Shown here: positions 47,312 to 56,888 of the stretch, piece by piece
Layout: every line of letters begins with the position of its first letter
Position numbering within the stretch: the stretch's first letter is position 1
Assembly: GCA_963930055.1 (NCBI GenBank)
Contig: CAWVKS010000008.1
Span: forward strand, 62,001-126,000
Length of the DNA: 64,000 nucleotides
Direction: 5' to 3'
Source: Pullichristensenella sp963930055
GTDB lineage: Bacteria > Bacillota > Clostridia > Christensenellales > Aristaeellaceae
Notes under the pieces: generated by a model
What the model was told of the DNA's origin: nothing
What the model saw: only the letters and a program-made list of their open reading frames with translations
Database searches by the model: none
Translations under genes and position numbers: made by a program

Positions 47312-47635
47312 ACACAGCCGGCGACGAATAGGAAGCCCCCGCGCGAAAAAACCGCCGCCCGGACAGCTGGCGCGCATCCACAGACTGATGCTCGGCGCGG
47401 GACGCGCCCCGGGCTTCCAAATGAAATTTTGCGCCTTCACACGCGCTACATATGCGCTTCTTTTTCCCAGAAAAAGGCTTTTCCGGCCATGGGCGCTGTC
47501 TGCCCCGCCTAGGCAAAGCCGCCGCTGCGTGGCGCGCCTGATCGGCGATCCTGCGGGACAAAGCTGCCCGCGGGACGGTTTGCTCTTAAGAGATGTCCGG
47601 CAGGCGCGCCGGGGGACAGGGAAGTGGATCGCCCC
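47312..47635. other. Intergenic stretch, nothing recognised
   Basis: No coding region, RNA gene or clear regulatory structure could be supported. Open frames here have no ribosome binding site and random composition. Confidence 0.4.
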
Positions 47636-47640
47636 CTTCC

Positions 47641-48043
47641 CGCGGCAGCTCCGTCAGCCGGCACCGCCGGCACGCGGTAGCTCCGGCTGCAGGCACTGCC
47701 TGCCCGCAGGCGGCAGGCTCCTGCTCCTGAGCCTGCCGCCACCTACTCCCACCTCCGCCCCAAGCGAAACGAAAACGCAGAATGCCCGCCCCCTGCTCGT
47801 GGGGCGGACGTTCGTCGCCCATCCGCAGCAGCTCCGTCAGCCGGCACCGCCGGCACGCGGTAGCTCCGGCTGCAGGCACCGCCGGCATGCAGGCGGCAGG
47901 CTCCTGCTCCTGAGCCTGCCGCCGCCTACTCCCACCTCCGCCCCAAGCGAAACGAAAACGCAGAACGCCCGCCCCCTGCTCGTGGGGCGGACGTTCGTCG
48001 CCCATCCGCGGCAGCTCCGGCCGCCGGCACCGCCGGCACGCGG
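47641..48043 (-). repeat. Modular hairpin repeat, locus R7: two 183-bp units
   Basis: CAGCT recurs at 47646 and 47829 (period 183 bp). Hairpin B has stem GGCGGCAGGCTC/GAGCCTGCCGCC with loop CTGCTCCT, i.e. compensatory changes from the AAGCCC/GGGCTT form elsewhere. Hairpin A is AACGCCCGCCCC/GGGGCGGACGTT with loop CTGCTCGT. The array starts right at the mnmE stop codon. Confidence 0.87.
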
Positions 48044-49396
48044 TCACTTGCCGACGCAGAAGTTGGCGAAAATGGCGGAGATGACTTCTTCAGAGGCGTC
48101 GCGGCCGGTCACATTGTCCAATAGCCCGCAGGCCTTGAGTATGTCCGGGGCGACCACATCCGGGCTGAACCCCTCCCGCAGCGCGCCCGCGCAAGCGCTC
48201 AATAGATCCGCCGCTTCCCGCGCCAGACGCAGCTGCCGCTCGACGGTGAAACACTCGTCCTCGCCGCTGCCCGCGTCCAGACGCTCCCGCAGGCGCGAAA
48301 GCAGGCCTTCCACGCCCTCGCCCGTGCGCGCGCACAGCCGCGCCACAGGCGCGTCGGGCAACTCGCTTTCCTCCAGCCGCCCGTCCAGATCGCGCTTGTT
48401 CAGACAGAGTATATAGCGCCCGTCCACATTTTTCAAAAGCAGACGGTCCTCCCCGGTCAGCGGCTGGCTCGCGTCCAGCACCAGCAGCACCACGTCCGCG
48501 GCCTCCACCTCGCCCTGCGCCCTCTCCACGCCCATGCGCTCGATGGCGTCCTCGCTTTCACGGATGCCGGCGGTATCGCTTAAGCGCACCACCTTACCGC
48601 CCAGCGTGAACCGCTCGCTGAGCACATCGCGCGTGGTGCCGGGGATGTCTGTGACAATGGCGCGCTCGGCGCTCAAAAGCGCGTTCATCAGGGACGACTT
48701 TCCCACGTTCGGCCGCCCGCACAGCACCACGGACGCGCCCTCGCGCAGCATGCGCGCCCGCCTGGGATCGGCGCGCCTCTTAATCTGCGCGGCCACATCT
48801 TCCAATTCCACGCGCACCTGCGCGCCCACGGCGGCCTCGTCCACTTCCTCGGGAAAATCCACCGCCGCCTGTATGCGGCTGAGCATGTCCGTCAGCCGCG
48901 CGACCGCGCCCTCGACAAAGCCCGCCACGCCGCCGCGCATCTGCCGAAGCGCCGCCCTGCGCGCCGCCTCGCCCTGCGCGCCGACCAGCTGCATCACCGC
49001 CTCGGCGCGGCTTAGGTCAATGCGCCCGTTTTCATACGCTCGGCGCGTGAACTCCCCCGGCTCCGCCGCGCGCGCGCCCAGGGAAAGCACGCGGCGCAAC
49101 ACCGCCGCGGCGCAGGCCGAACCGCCGTGGCAGTGGAGCTCCGCCATGTCCTCGCGCGTGTAGGTGCGCGGCGCGCGCAAGAGCACGGCCATGGCCTCGT
49201 CCAGCGCTTCGCCGCCCTCGCCCACCGCCGCGCCATAGGTCAGCCGCCGCCCGGACAGGTCCGCACTGGCGTTGGCCGGACGGAAGGCCGCGCGCAGTAT
49301 CTGCTCCGCGCGCGGCCCGCTCAGGCGCACAATGGCGATGCCGCCCTCGCCCGGCGCCGTGGAAATGGCGGCAATGGTGTCCCTCTCGCCGCTCAC
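48044..49396 (-). CDS. mnmE: tRNA modification GTPase MnmE, GTG start
   Basis: A 450-residue GTPase that, with MnmG, builds the cmnm5U34 modification. N-terminal DTIAAISTAPGEGGIAIVRLSG; ELHCHGG; G1 GRPNVGKSSLMN, G2/G3 TDIPGTTRDV and SDTAGIRESED, G4 NKRDLD; C-terminal FCVGK (the catalytic C-x-G-K motif). A GTG start at 49396 overlaps the dnaN stop (GTGA), so it is translated from the dnaN message. mnmG is not seen next to it. Confidence 0.96.
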   Translation of the reverse strand: MSGERDTIAAISTAPGEGGIAIVRLSGPRAEQILRAAFRPANASADLSGRRLTYGAAVGEGGEALDEAMAVLLRAPRTYTREDMAELHCHGGSACAAAVLRRVLSLGARAAEPGEFTRRAYENGRIDLSRAEAVMQLVGAQGEAARRAALRQMRGGVAGFVEGAVARLTDMLSRIQAAVDFPEEVDEAAVGAQVRVELEDVAAQIKRRADPRRARMLREGASVVLCGRPNVGKSSLMNALLSAERAIVTDIPGTTRDVLSERFTLGGKVVRLSDTAGIRESEDAIERMGVERAQGEVEAADVVLLVLDASQPLTGEDRLLLKNVDGRYILCLNKRDLDGRLEESELPDAPVARLCARTGEGVEGLLSRLRERLDAGSGEDECFTVERQLRLAREAADLLSACAGALREGFSPDVVAPDILKACGLLDNVTGRDASEEVISAIFANFCVGK

Positions 49397-50514
49397 GACG
49401 AATACCCCGTGCGCACCGGCAACACCAGGTGCACATAATCCAAATCGTTTTCCGGGGTGATGACGCAGGGGCTGAGGCTGTCGTTGAAATTGAGGATGAT
49501 CTTTTCCGAATCCACCGTGCGCACCACGTCCTGCATATAGCGCACGTTAAAGGCGATGGTCAATTCGCCGCCTTCCAGCTCCTCCAGCGGCATTTCTTCG
49601 TGCGCGTCGCCGATCTGGGAATTGGACTCGATCTCCATCAGCGAATCGTGCAGGCGGAAGCGCAAAAGGTTGCTGCTGCTCTCGCGCGCCATCAGGGCGG
49701 CGCGGTCGATGCACTGGCGCAACGGCTCCAGCGCGGCCACGGCGCGCATCTTGAACGACGTGGGCAACAAACGGCGGTAATTGATGTATTCGCCGGAGAT
49801 GAGCGTCACGTAGATGTCCGTCTTTTCCAGGCGCACCTGTAAGCGGTCGTTGCCGCCGAAGGCGAGCGTGGCGAAGGCGTCCTCGCCGCCGGAAAGCAGC
49901 TTGGCCAGGTCGCCCACCGCCCGGCCGGGGATGATGGCGCGGATGACGTCCATTACATCGGACACCTTTTCACGCTTGTAGGCCATGCGGAAGCCGTCCA
50001 GGGCGACCATGGTGGCGTCGCCGCCGGAGATCTCCAGAAGCGCGCCGGTGAGCACCTCGCGGGCGTCGTCCACGGCAATGGCGAACTGCGTCTTTTCGAT
50101 CATGCCGCGCAGGCTGTCCTGCGGCAGCGTGAATTCGCTCACGTCCCGCAGCGCCGGCAGGGCGGGGTAGAGGTCGCCGTCCTGCCCGGCCACGTTCATC
50201 ACCGACGCGCCGGAGACGATATTGAAAATAAAGCGCTCGTTCATGCCGATTTCAATGGTGGGGTTGTCCTGCAGGCGGCGGACGATGTCTATAAACAGCT
50301 TGCCGGGGATGACCCCGCGCCCCGCTTCGGACACTTCGCAGTCCACGCGGGTGAGTATGGTCAGCCGCTCGTCCGAGGCGGTGATGCGCAATTGCCCCAT
50401 GCGCGCCTCCAGCAGCACGCCTTCCAGGATGGGGTTGGCGGTGCGCGTGGACATGGCGCGGGCGGCGATCTGAAGGCCTTCGTTCAGGGCGGCGGAATTG
50501 CAGACAAGGCGCAT
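49393..50514 (-). CDS. dnaN: DNA polymerase III sliding clamp (beta)
   Basis: A 373-residue clamp, normal length: RLVCNSAALNEGLQIAARA at the N-terminus, three repeated clamp folds, C-terminal HLVLPVRTGYSS with the usual (L/M)P(V/M)R end plus a few extra residues. The ATG at 50514 has AGGAGG upstream. dnaA lies 160 nt upstream and mnmE is coupled downstream. Confidence 0.96.
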   Translation of the reverse strand: MRLVCNSAALNEGLQIAARAMSTRTANPILEGVLLEARMGQLRITASDERLTILTRVDCEVSEAGRGVIPGKLFIDIVRRLQDNPTIEIGMNERFIFNIVSGASVMNVAGQDGDLYPALPALRDVSEFTLPQDSLRGMIEKTQFAIAVDDAREVLTGALLEISGGDATMVALDGFRMAYKREKVSDVMDVIRAIIPGRAVGDLAKLLSGGEDAFATLAFGGNDRLQVRLEKTDIYVTLISGEYINYRRLLPTSFKMRAVAALEPLRQCIDRAALMARESSSNLLRFRLHDSLMEIESNSQIGDAHEEMPLEELEGGELTIAFNVRYMQDVVRTVDSEKIILNFNDSLSPCVITPENDLDYVHLVLPVRTGYSS

Positions 50515-50535
50515 GGCGTGTTCCTCCTGTATTGA

Positions 50536-50674
50536 TGATCCTATTTATAGAAAACCGTAGCAGTCGTAGGGCTGGGGAAATTGTGGAAACCGGTCGAAAA
50601 GCCCCGCGCCGCGGCGGTTTTGCCCTCCACAGCCCCCTGTGGAACGGCTGTGGGGAACGCGGGGGTTTTCCACA
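50536..50674. promoter_or_regulatory. dnaA-dnaN spacer with DnaA-box-like sites (part of oriC candidate)
   Basis: Near matches to TTATCCACA: TTGTGGAAA (50581), CTCCACAG, CTGTGGAAC (about 50638), CTGTGGGGAA (about 50648) and TTTTCCACA (50666-50674). Several overlap as inverted repeats. The spacer also carries the dnaN -10 region (TATAAA, minus strand, near 50545). Confidence 0.6.
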
Positions 50675-51988
50675 TCAGCGGTTGACGACGAATTGCTTTA
50701 ACTCGTCCACCGTCTTGCGGAAGGCGATGTCCTTGCGCATCATCTCCGCCACCTTCTCGCAGGAATGCATCACCGTGGAATGGTCGCGCCCGGAGAATAC
50801 ACGGCCGATGGCCGTGGTGGAAAGCGGCGTAAGTTCCCGGATCAGGTACATGCTCACCTGCCGGGGCAGGGCGATGTCGCGGCTGCGGCGCTTGCCGGTC
50901 ACTTCCTCATTGCTGACGGAATAATGGTTGGAAACGGTCTGGATGATGCTGTCCGGCGTGATCTTGCGCGGCTCGCGGCTGGACAAAAGCGCCGCGAGCG
51001 TCTCCTGCGCCATTTCCAGCGTGATGGGCTTGCCCATCAGCTGCGCCTGGGCGTTGACGCGCACCAGCATGCCCTCCAGTTCGCGGATGTTGGATTCCAC
51101 GCGCTCGGCAATGTATTCCAGCACCTCCGCGGGCGGGTCGATCTCCTCTTCCACGCACTTTTTTTGCAGTATGGCCACGCGCGTCTCAAAGTCCGGCTTC
51201 TGTATATCCACCGTCAGCCCCCACTCAAAGCGCGAGCGCAGCCTTTCCTCAATGGTGGGTATGTCCTTGGGCGGCCGGTCCGAGGAAAGGATGATCTGCT
51301 TGCCGCTCGTGTGCAGGTGGTTGAAGGTGTGGAAAAACTCCTCCTGCGTGGCCACGGTCTTGGAAAGGAACTGTATATCGTCCACCAGGAGCACATCCAC
51401 ATTGCGCATCTTGGCGCGCAATTGCGCCGTGCCCTTCTTTTTTACGATGGCGTCGATCAATTCGTTGGTGAACGTCTCCGAAGTGATGAACAGGACGTTC
51501 TTGCGAGGGTCGTTTTTCTGCACGTAGTTGCCGATGGCGTTCATCAGGTGCGTCTTGCCCAGCCCCACGCCGCCGTAAATGAACAGTGGATTGTAAGCGC
51601 CGCTGGGGTCGTCCGCTACCGCCAGCGCCGCCGCGTGGGCAAAGGAATTCGAGTTGCCCACCACGAAGTTTTCAAACGTATACTTCGGGTTGAGCATCGT
51701 GTTTTCCATTTCCCGGAACTGGTTCTTGATCTCCTCCGGGGTGAGTATGCGTATGTCGTAGGCGCGGCCAAACGTCGCCCCAAATACGTTGGAAAGCGTC
51801 TGGAAATAGCGCGCGCGCAGCTGCTCCACCACCATGGCGTTCGGCGCCTCGAGGATGATGGCTTCCTCCGTGACGGCATACAGCTTCAGGGGCGAGAAAA
51901 ATGTGGTGAAGATCGCCCTGTTCACGTCGCTTTCAAACATGGCGATGGCTTTTTCAAACGCCGCGAGCTGCTCCTCAGTATAGTGCAT
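50675..51988 (-). CDS. dnaA: Chromosomal replication initiator DnaA
   Basis: A 437-residue initiator. Domain I at the N-terminus; AAA+ core with Walker A GGVGLGKTHLMNAIG and Walker B LLVDDIQFL; domain IV box-binding motif GRDHSTVMHSCEKV. The length is typical for Firmicutes with a short domain II. The ATG is at 51988. Promoter on the minus strand: TTGAAT (52096-52101), 18 nt, TATAAT (52072-52077). Confidence 0.98.
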   Translation of the reverse strand: MHYTEEQLAAFEKAIAMFESDVNRAIFTTFFSPLKLYAVTEEAIILEAPNAMVVEQLRARYFQTLSNVFGATFGRAYDIRILTPEEIKNQFREMENTMLNPKYTFENFVVGNSNSFAHAAALAVADDPSGAYNPLFIYGGVGLGKTHLMNAIGNYVQKNDPRKNVLFITSETFTNELIDAIVKKKGTAQLRAKMRNVDVLLVDDIQFLSKTVATQEEFFHTFNHLHTSGKQIILSSDRPPKDIPTIEERLRSRFEWGLTVDIQKPDFETRVAILQKKCVEEEIDPPAEVLEYIAERVESNIRELEGMLVRVNAQAQLMGKPITLEMAQETLAALLSSREPRKITPDSIIQTVSNHYSVSNEEVTGKRRSRDIALPRQVSMYLIRELTPLSTTAIGRVFSGRDHSTVMHSCEKVAEMMRKDIAFRKTVDELKQFVVNR

Positions 51989-52010
51989 CGGCTACGCCTC
52001 CGTAAGCAGT

Positions 52011-52165
52011 AAAAAATTTTTCCACAATCTTTGCACAACTGTGGAAACAATGAAGATAATCAACTGTCTATATTATAGCACACCCCTGGACTGACATTCA
52101 ATACACGTCAGAAATTTTCTTGTTGACAAGCGGTGGAAAGCCGGTGGAAAATGTGTTGAGATTTT
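52011..52165. promoter_or_regulatory. Origin candidate upstream of dnaA: DnaA boxes and AT-rich stretch
   Basis: Three box-like sites lie close together: TTTTCCACA (52018-52026), TTTGCACAA (52030-52038) and TGTGGAAAC (52040-52048, opposite strand). Two more weak ones (GGTGGAAAG, GGTGGAAAA) are at about 52132-52150. AT-rich sequence with TATATTATAG lies between. With the dnaA-dnaN spacer this suggests a bipartite oriC. The dnaA promoter is inside it. Confidence 0.6.
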
Positions 52166-52204
52166 GACGGGAATTCAACGCTTTTCCGACGCCCCCGGAT
52201 TTGG

Positions 52205-52233
52205 TTGCAATGCTTACACGCGGCCTGTATAAT
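52205..52233 (+). promoter_or_regulatory. Promoter of the ftsK-rimO-pgsA operon
   Basis: TTGCAA (52205-52210), 17 nt, TATAAT (52228-52233). Confidence 0.7.
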
Positions 52234-52299
52234 ATAGGATGCGCCGCAATGCCCATTTCCCGGCCATGCCGGGGCGGGCGGCGGCTTTGGAGGGAAATC

Positions 52300-55020
52300 A
52301 TGGCAAAAAAGAAGCCTGCAGTTGTCGAAAAAAGGTCGAATGGCCTGTATCTGGCCGTGGCCGCCGGCGTATGTTTCGCGCTGGCGCTGCTGGCGTTGTT
52401 CGTATTCGTGGCCGCCGGGAGCATGCCCGGCCTCGCCGGCGTGGAAAAGGCGCTGCGCGGCCTGGGCGGGGACTTGCGCTTTGCGCTGCCGGCCGTGTTG
52501 GTCTGGTTCGGCGTGCTCTTTGCCGGCGCGGCGCGCGGCAGGCGCCTGGGAATACTGCGCGCGCTGGCGGATGTGCTGGCCGTGCTGCTGTTTTACGCGG
52601 CGCTGCACATGTTCTGGGCGGACTATATCAACGAAAACGGCTACCACGTCAGCGCCGCCCTCGGCTATGGCGATTTTCTCAAAAAATCCTGTGATTTCGG
52701 CGTGGGCGGCGGGGCGCTGGGCGCGCTGCTGGGCGGCTTTGCCTACCTGCGCATCGGCAAATGGCCGGGCTTTTTCGCCCTGCTGCTTGTTTTGCTCGGC
52801 TGTCTTGCCCTGAACGGCTATCTGGGCAAATGGGTGCGCTTTGTCCGCGCCCGGCTGGAGGATGGCCGCGTTGCCCGGCTGGAGGAGGAGCGCCGCCGCC
52901 GCGAGGAGGAGGCCGACCAGAACTTTGAGATCGACCGCCGCACCATGCTGCGCGCCGAGGACATGATCCGCGAAACGCCGCGCCGCGTCCGCCCGCACGC
53001 CCCGGAGGCGCCGGTGGAAGCGCGCCGCCGTACGGACGAGCCGGCCTCGCCCATGGACGCGCCGCGCCGCCGCAAGGCGACCCCGGAAAGGGCGGCGGAG
53101 GAAGCGCCGCGCCGCCGCATGGACGAGCCGGCCTCGCCCATGGACGCGCCGCGCCCGCGCCGCAAGGCGGCCCCGGAAAAGGCGGCGGAGGAAGCGCCCG
53201 CGCCGCAGGCAAGGAAGCGCGCCAAGGCCGCGCCGCGCATCTACAACGAGACGGTGGAGGACGGCGAAGCCGCCGAGGGCGCGGACGCCTTCGGCCCCGT
53301 GGTGCGCGTAGGCGGCGCGGTGCCGGCGGCGCACGGCCAGAAGGCGGAAAGGGCGGCAAAGAAGGCCGCGCCCAAGGCGGAGGAAGCCCCCTGGGAGCAG
53401 CCGCAGGCGGAAGAAGCCCCAAAACAGCAGAGCTTTGCGGACGATCTGACCATCGAGCCGGACGAATACGAACTGCCGGATGAGGAAGCGCCCTTCGACG
53501 TGCCGCCAGCGGGCAAAAAGCCGCTGCCCAAATTCAAAAAGGGCGCGAGCACGCCGGAAGAGGACGACGAGGAGGCCTACGCCTATCCGCCCATCGACCT
53601 GCTTTCCCACGGCAGCGCTCCCGACCGCCATGAAAGCGATCAGAGCGACATGGAAAAGGCGCAGCTTTTGGGCGACACGCTGCGCTCCTTCGGCATCGAG
53701 ACGCGCCTGACCGGCATTGCCCACGGCCCGGCGGTGACGCGCTTTGAACTGCAGCCCGCGCCGGGCGTGAAGGTGAGCCGCATCACCTCGCTTTCCGACG
53801 ACATCGCCCTCAACCTCGCCGCTGAGCGCGTGCGCATCGAGGCGCCCATCCCCGGCAAGGCCGCCGTGGGCGTGGAAGTGCCCAACGACAAGGTGGAAAC
53901 CGTGGCCCTGCGCGACGTGCTGGAAAGCTCCGAAGCGCGCCGCCATCCCTCGCGGCTGGCCGTGGGGCTGGGTAAGGACAATTCCGGCCGCTACATCGTC
54001 GCCGACATCGCCAAGATGCCGCACGTGCTCATCGCCGGCCAGACCGGCTCGGGCAAGAGCGTCTGCATCAACGCCATCATCGTCTCCATCCTCTACCGGG
54101 CGACGCCGGACGAGGTAAAGCTGATCCTCATTGACCCCAAGGTGGTGGAACTGTCCGTCTACAACGGCATCCCCCATCTGATCGCCCCGGTGGTCACCGA
54201 CCCCAAGAAGGCGGCCAGCGCCCTGGACTGGGCGGTGGCGGAGATGACGCAGCGCTACAAGAGGTTCGCCGAGCGCGGCGTGCGCGACATCAAGGGCTAC
54301 AACAAGGCGCTGGAGGACGGCGAAAAGCCGATGCCGCAGATCGTCATCATCATCGACGAGTTGGCCGATTTGATGATGGTCGCCCCCGGCGAGGTCGAGG
54401 ACAGCATCTGCCGCCTGGCGCAGCTGGCGCGCGCGGCGGGCATGCACCTGGTCATCGCCACGCAGCGGCCTTCGGTGAACGTCATCACCGGCATCATCAA
54501 GGCCAACATCCCCACGCGCATCGCCTTCTCCGTCTCCTCGCAGGTGGACAGCCGCACGATGATCGACCACGGCGGCGCGGAAAAGCTGCTCGGCAACGGC
54601 GACATGCTCTTCGTGCCCTCGGGCATCAACAAGCCCATGCGCGTGCAGGGCGCGTGGGTGAGCGACCAGGAAGTGCACGCCATCACCGAATACATCAAGC
54701 AGCGCCACGAGAGCACCTACGACGAGGACGTGGTGGAGAAGATCAACCAGTCCGTGATGAGCGACGCCGAGAAGGAGGAGGCCGCCGAGGAATACGACCC
54801 GCGCCTGCCCGAGGCGGTGGAGATCGTCATCGAGGCGGGGCAGGCGAGCATCTCCATGCTGCAAAGGCGCATGCGCGTGGGCTACGCGCGCGCCGGGCGG
54901 CTCATCGACGATATGGCCCAGCGCGGCATCGTCTCCGAGGCCGACGGCGCCAAGCCGCGCACGGTGCTCATCACCCGCGAACAATACCAGCAGATGTTTG
55001 AGGAGGGGGAAGAAGCGTGA
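52300..55020 (+). CDS. ftsK: DNA translocase FtsK/SpoIIIE
   Basis: A 906-residue translocase that moves DNA through the division or sporulation septum. The N-terminal third has four to five TM helices (about 16-180). A basic/acidic low-complexity linker (about 190-430) contains a tandem repeat (DEPASPMDAPRRR then DEPASPMDAPRPRR). The RecA-like motor has Walker A GQTGSGKS near residue 581 and Walker B IVIIIDELADL; the C-terminal gamma domain (RRMRVGYARAGRLIDDM) reads KOPS/SRS sequences. The ATG at 52300 follows GGAGGG. rimO overlaps its stop codon. Confidence 0.95.
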   Translation: MAKKKPAVVEKRSNGLYLAVAAGVCFALALLALFVFVAAGSMPGLAGVEKALRGLGGDLRFALPAVLVWFGVLFAGAARGRRLGILRALADVLAVLLFYAALHMFWADYINENGYHVSAALGYGDFLKKSCDFGVGGGALGALLGGFAYLRIGKWPGFFALLLVLLGCLALNGYLGKWVRFVRARLEDGRVARLEEERRRREEEADQNFEIDRRTMLRAEDMIRETPRRVRPHAPEAPVEARRRTDEPASPMDAPRRRKATPERAAEEAPRRRMDEPASPMDAPRPRRKAAPEKAAEEAPAPQARKRAKAAPRIYNETVEDGEAAEGADAFGPVVRVGGAVPAAHGQKAERAAKKAAPKAEEAPWEQPQAEEAPKQQSFADDLTIEPDEYELPDEEAPFDVPPAGKKPLPKFKKGASTPEEDDEEAYAYPPIDLLSHGSAPDRHESDQSDMEKAQLLGDTLRSFGIETRLTGIAHGPAVTRFELQPAPGVKVSRITSLSDDIALNLAAERVRIEAPIPGKAAVGVEVPNDKVETVALRDVLESSEARRHPSRLAVGLGKDNSGRYIVADIAKMPHVLIAGQTGSGKSVCINAIIVSILYRATPDEVKLILIDPKVVELSVYNGIPHLIAPVVTDPKKAASALDWAVAEMTQRYKRFAERGVRDIKGYNKALEDGEKPMPQIVIIIDELADLMMVAPGEVEDSICRLAQLARAAGMHLVIATQRPSVNVITGIIKANIPTRIAFSVSSQVDSRTMIDHGGAEKLLGNGDMLFVPSGINKPMRVQGAWVSDQEVHAITEYIKQRHESTYDEDVVEKINQSVMSDAEKEEAAEEYDPRLPEAVEIVIEAGQASISMLQRRMRVGYARAGRLIDDMAQRGIVSEADGAKPRTVLITREQYQQMFEEGEEA

Positions 55021-56330
55021 AGAAAGTGGGCATGGTCTCGCTCGGCTGCGCCAAGAACCGCGTGGACAGCGAAGTGATCCTCGGGACGCTCAAAGAGGCG
55101 GGCTACGAGATCGTCTCCGACCCCGCCGAGGCGGAGATCATATTCGTCAACACCTGCGGCTTCATCGAGCCGGCCAAGGAGGAATCCATCGAGGCCATTT
55201 TCGAGATGGCGAAGTACAAGGAGACGGGCAGGCTCAAAAAGCTGTTCGTCACCGGCTGCCTCGCCCAGCGCTACATCGACGACCTCTACCGGGAAATGCC
55301 CGAGGTGGACGGCTTCATGGGCGTGGCGGACTACACGCGCCTGCTGGAAATGATGCGGGAGGCCGAGGCGGGAGGGCGCCCCCGCTACGTCTGCGACGGC
55401 GAACGCTTTTTCCACGCCGAGCGCGTTTTGACCACGCCCGCCTACTCCGCCTACGTGAAGATTTCCGACGGCTGCGACAACCGTTGCAGCTACTGCACCA
55501 TCCCCCTCATCCGCGGGCCGTACCACTCGCGCCCCTTTGACAGCATCGTCGAGGAATGCCGCGAACTGGCCGCGCGCGGTGTGACGGAGATTACGCTGAT
55601 CGCGCAGGACACCTCCCGCTACGGCAACGATTTCCCCGAGGGCAAGCTGCTGTTGCCCGAACTTCTCAAGGCCGTCAGCGCCATCGAGGGCGTGCACTGG
55701 GTGCGCGTGCTCTACTGCTACCCGGACACCACCGATGATCGTCTCCTGGACGCCATCGCCAATCTTCCCAAGGTCGCGCCCTATGTCGATCTGCCGCTGC
55801 AGCACATCAACGGGCCGCTGCTCAAGCGCATGAATCGCCGCGGCTCGCCGGAGTGGATCAAGAGCCGCATATCCGCCTGCAAGGAACGCGGTCTTACCAC
55901 GCGCACGACGATGATCGTCGGTTTCCCCGGCGAGACGGAAGAGGCTTTCCATGAACTTTTGCAGTTCGTGAAAGAAGCGCGCTTTGACCGCCTCGGGGCC
56001 TTCACCTACTCGCCCGAGGAGGGCACGCCCGGCGCGGCCATGCCTGACCAGATCGCTGAAGAGGTCAAGCAGCGCCGGCTGGATGAACTGATGACGCTGC
56101 AACAGGGCATCTCTCTGGAGGAAAACACCGCGCGCGTGGGCGAGATCTGCGAAGTGCTCTGCGAGGGCGCGGAGGAGGGTATGTTCGTGGGCCGTTCCAT
56201 CCGCGAAGCGCCGGAGAGCGACGGCGTCATCCGCTTTACCGCCGCGCGCGAAGTCGCTCCCGGGGAATATTTGAACGTCAAGATCACGAAAGCCGACGCC
56301 TACGACCTTTTCGGGGAGGAATACCAATGA
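55017..56330 (+). CDS. rimO: Ribosomal protein S12 methylthiotransferase RimO, GTG start
   Basis: A 437-residue radical SAM methylthiotransferase (beta-methylthiolation of S12 Asp). UPF0004 domain cysteines in SLGCAKNRVDSE, NTCGFIEPA and VTGCLAQRY; radical SAM cluster CDNRCSYCTIP; C-terminal TRAM domain. SLGCAKN-VD with S12-type FIEPAKEES favours RimO over MiaB. The GTG start overlaps the ftsK stop. Confidence 0.94.
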   Translation: MKKVGMVSLGCAKNRVDSEVILGTLKEAGYEIVSDPAEAEIIFVNTCGFIEPAKEESIEAIFEMAKYKETGRLKKLFVTGCLAQRYIDDLYREMPEVDGFMGVADYTRLLEMMREAEAGGRPRYVCDGERFFHAERVLTTPAYSAYVKISDGCDNRCSYCTIPLIRGPYHSRPFDSIVEECRELAARGVTEITLIAQDTSRYGNDFPEGKLLLPELLKAVSAIEGVHWVRVLYCYPDTTDDRLLDAIANLPKVAPYVDLPLQHINGPLLKRMNRRGSPEWIKSRISACKERGLTTRTTMIVGFPGETEEAFHELLQFVKEARFDRLGAFTYSPEEGTPGAAMPDQIAEEVKQRRLDELMTLQQGISLEENTARVGEICEVLCEGAEEGMFVGRSIREAPESDGVIRFTAAREVAPGEYLNVKITKADAYDLFGEEYQ

Positions 56331-56881
56331 ATCTGCCCAACAAGCTGACCATTTTGCGCGCCTGTATGATTCCCGTGTTCGTGGTGCTTGCGCTGCAAAC
56401 ACCCTTCTGGGCGCAGATCGCCGCCGCCATCGTCTTCGCGCTGGCGAGCTTTACCGACTATCTGGACGGCCACATCGCCCGCAAACACAACCTCGTCACC
56501 AACTTCGGCAAGTTCATGGACCCCATCGCCGACAAATTGCTGGTGATGTCCGCGTTCGTGGTGCTGGTGGGGCAGGGGCGCATGCCCTCGTGGGCGTGCA
56601 TCATCGTGCTGGGGCGCGAGTTCGTCATCTCCGGCTTCCGCCTCGTGGCCGCGGACGCGGGGCGCGTCATCGCCGCCGGGCCGCTGGGCAAGATCAAGAC
56701 CGTGACGCAGATGGCGGCGGTGCTGCTTTTGCTGCTGCTCTCCCCGGTGACGGGCGAAGCGCCGCTGGGCGAGGGCGGCAAGGTGTTTGCCGACGTGGTG
56801 ATGTACATATCCACGTTCTTCTCCCTCGTCAGCTGCGTGGACTACATCGCCCGCAACCGCGATTGTCTGAAAGACAAGTGA
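56327..56881 (+). CDS. pgsA: CDP-diacylglycerol-glycerol-3-phosphate 3-phosphatidyltransferase
   Basis: A 184-residue membrane enzyme making phosphatidylglycerol phosphate. The CDP-alcohol phosphotransferase signature D-G-x2-A-R-x8-G-x3-D-x3-D is present (DYLDGHIARKH, FGKFMDPIADK). About five TM helices. The N-terminus MNLPNKLTILRACMIP is typical. It overlaps the rimO stop by 4 nt and is followed by a terminator. Confidence 0.95.
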   Translation: MNLPNKLTILRACMIPVFVVLALQTPFWAQIAAAIVFALASFTDYLDGHIARKHNLVTNFGKFMDPIADKLLVMSAFVVLVGQGRMPSWACIIVLGREFVISGFRLVAADAGRVIAAGPLGKIKTVTQMAAVLLLLLLSPVTGEAPLGEGGKVFADVVMYISTFFSLVSCVDYIARNRDCLKDK

Positions 56882-56888
56882 GAACATG

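Noticed and set aside
47307..47561. An 84-codon minus-strand frame upstream of the coiled-coil gene
   Set aside because: No ribosome binding site, random composition, and it overlaps the promoter region of the coiled-coil gene.
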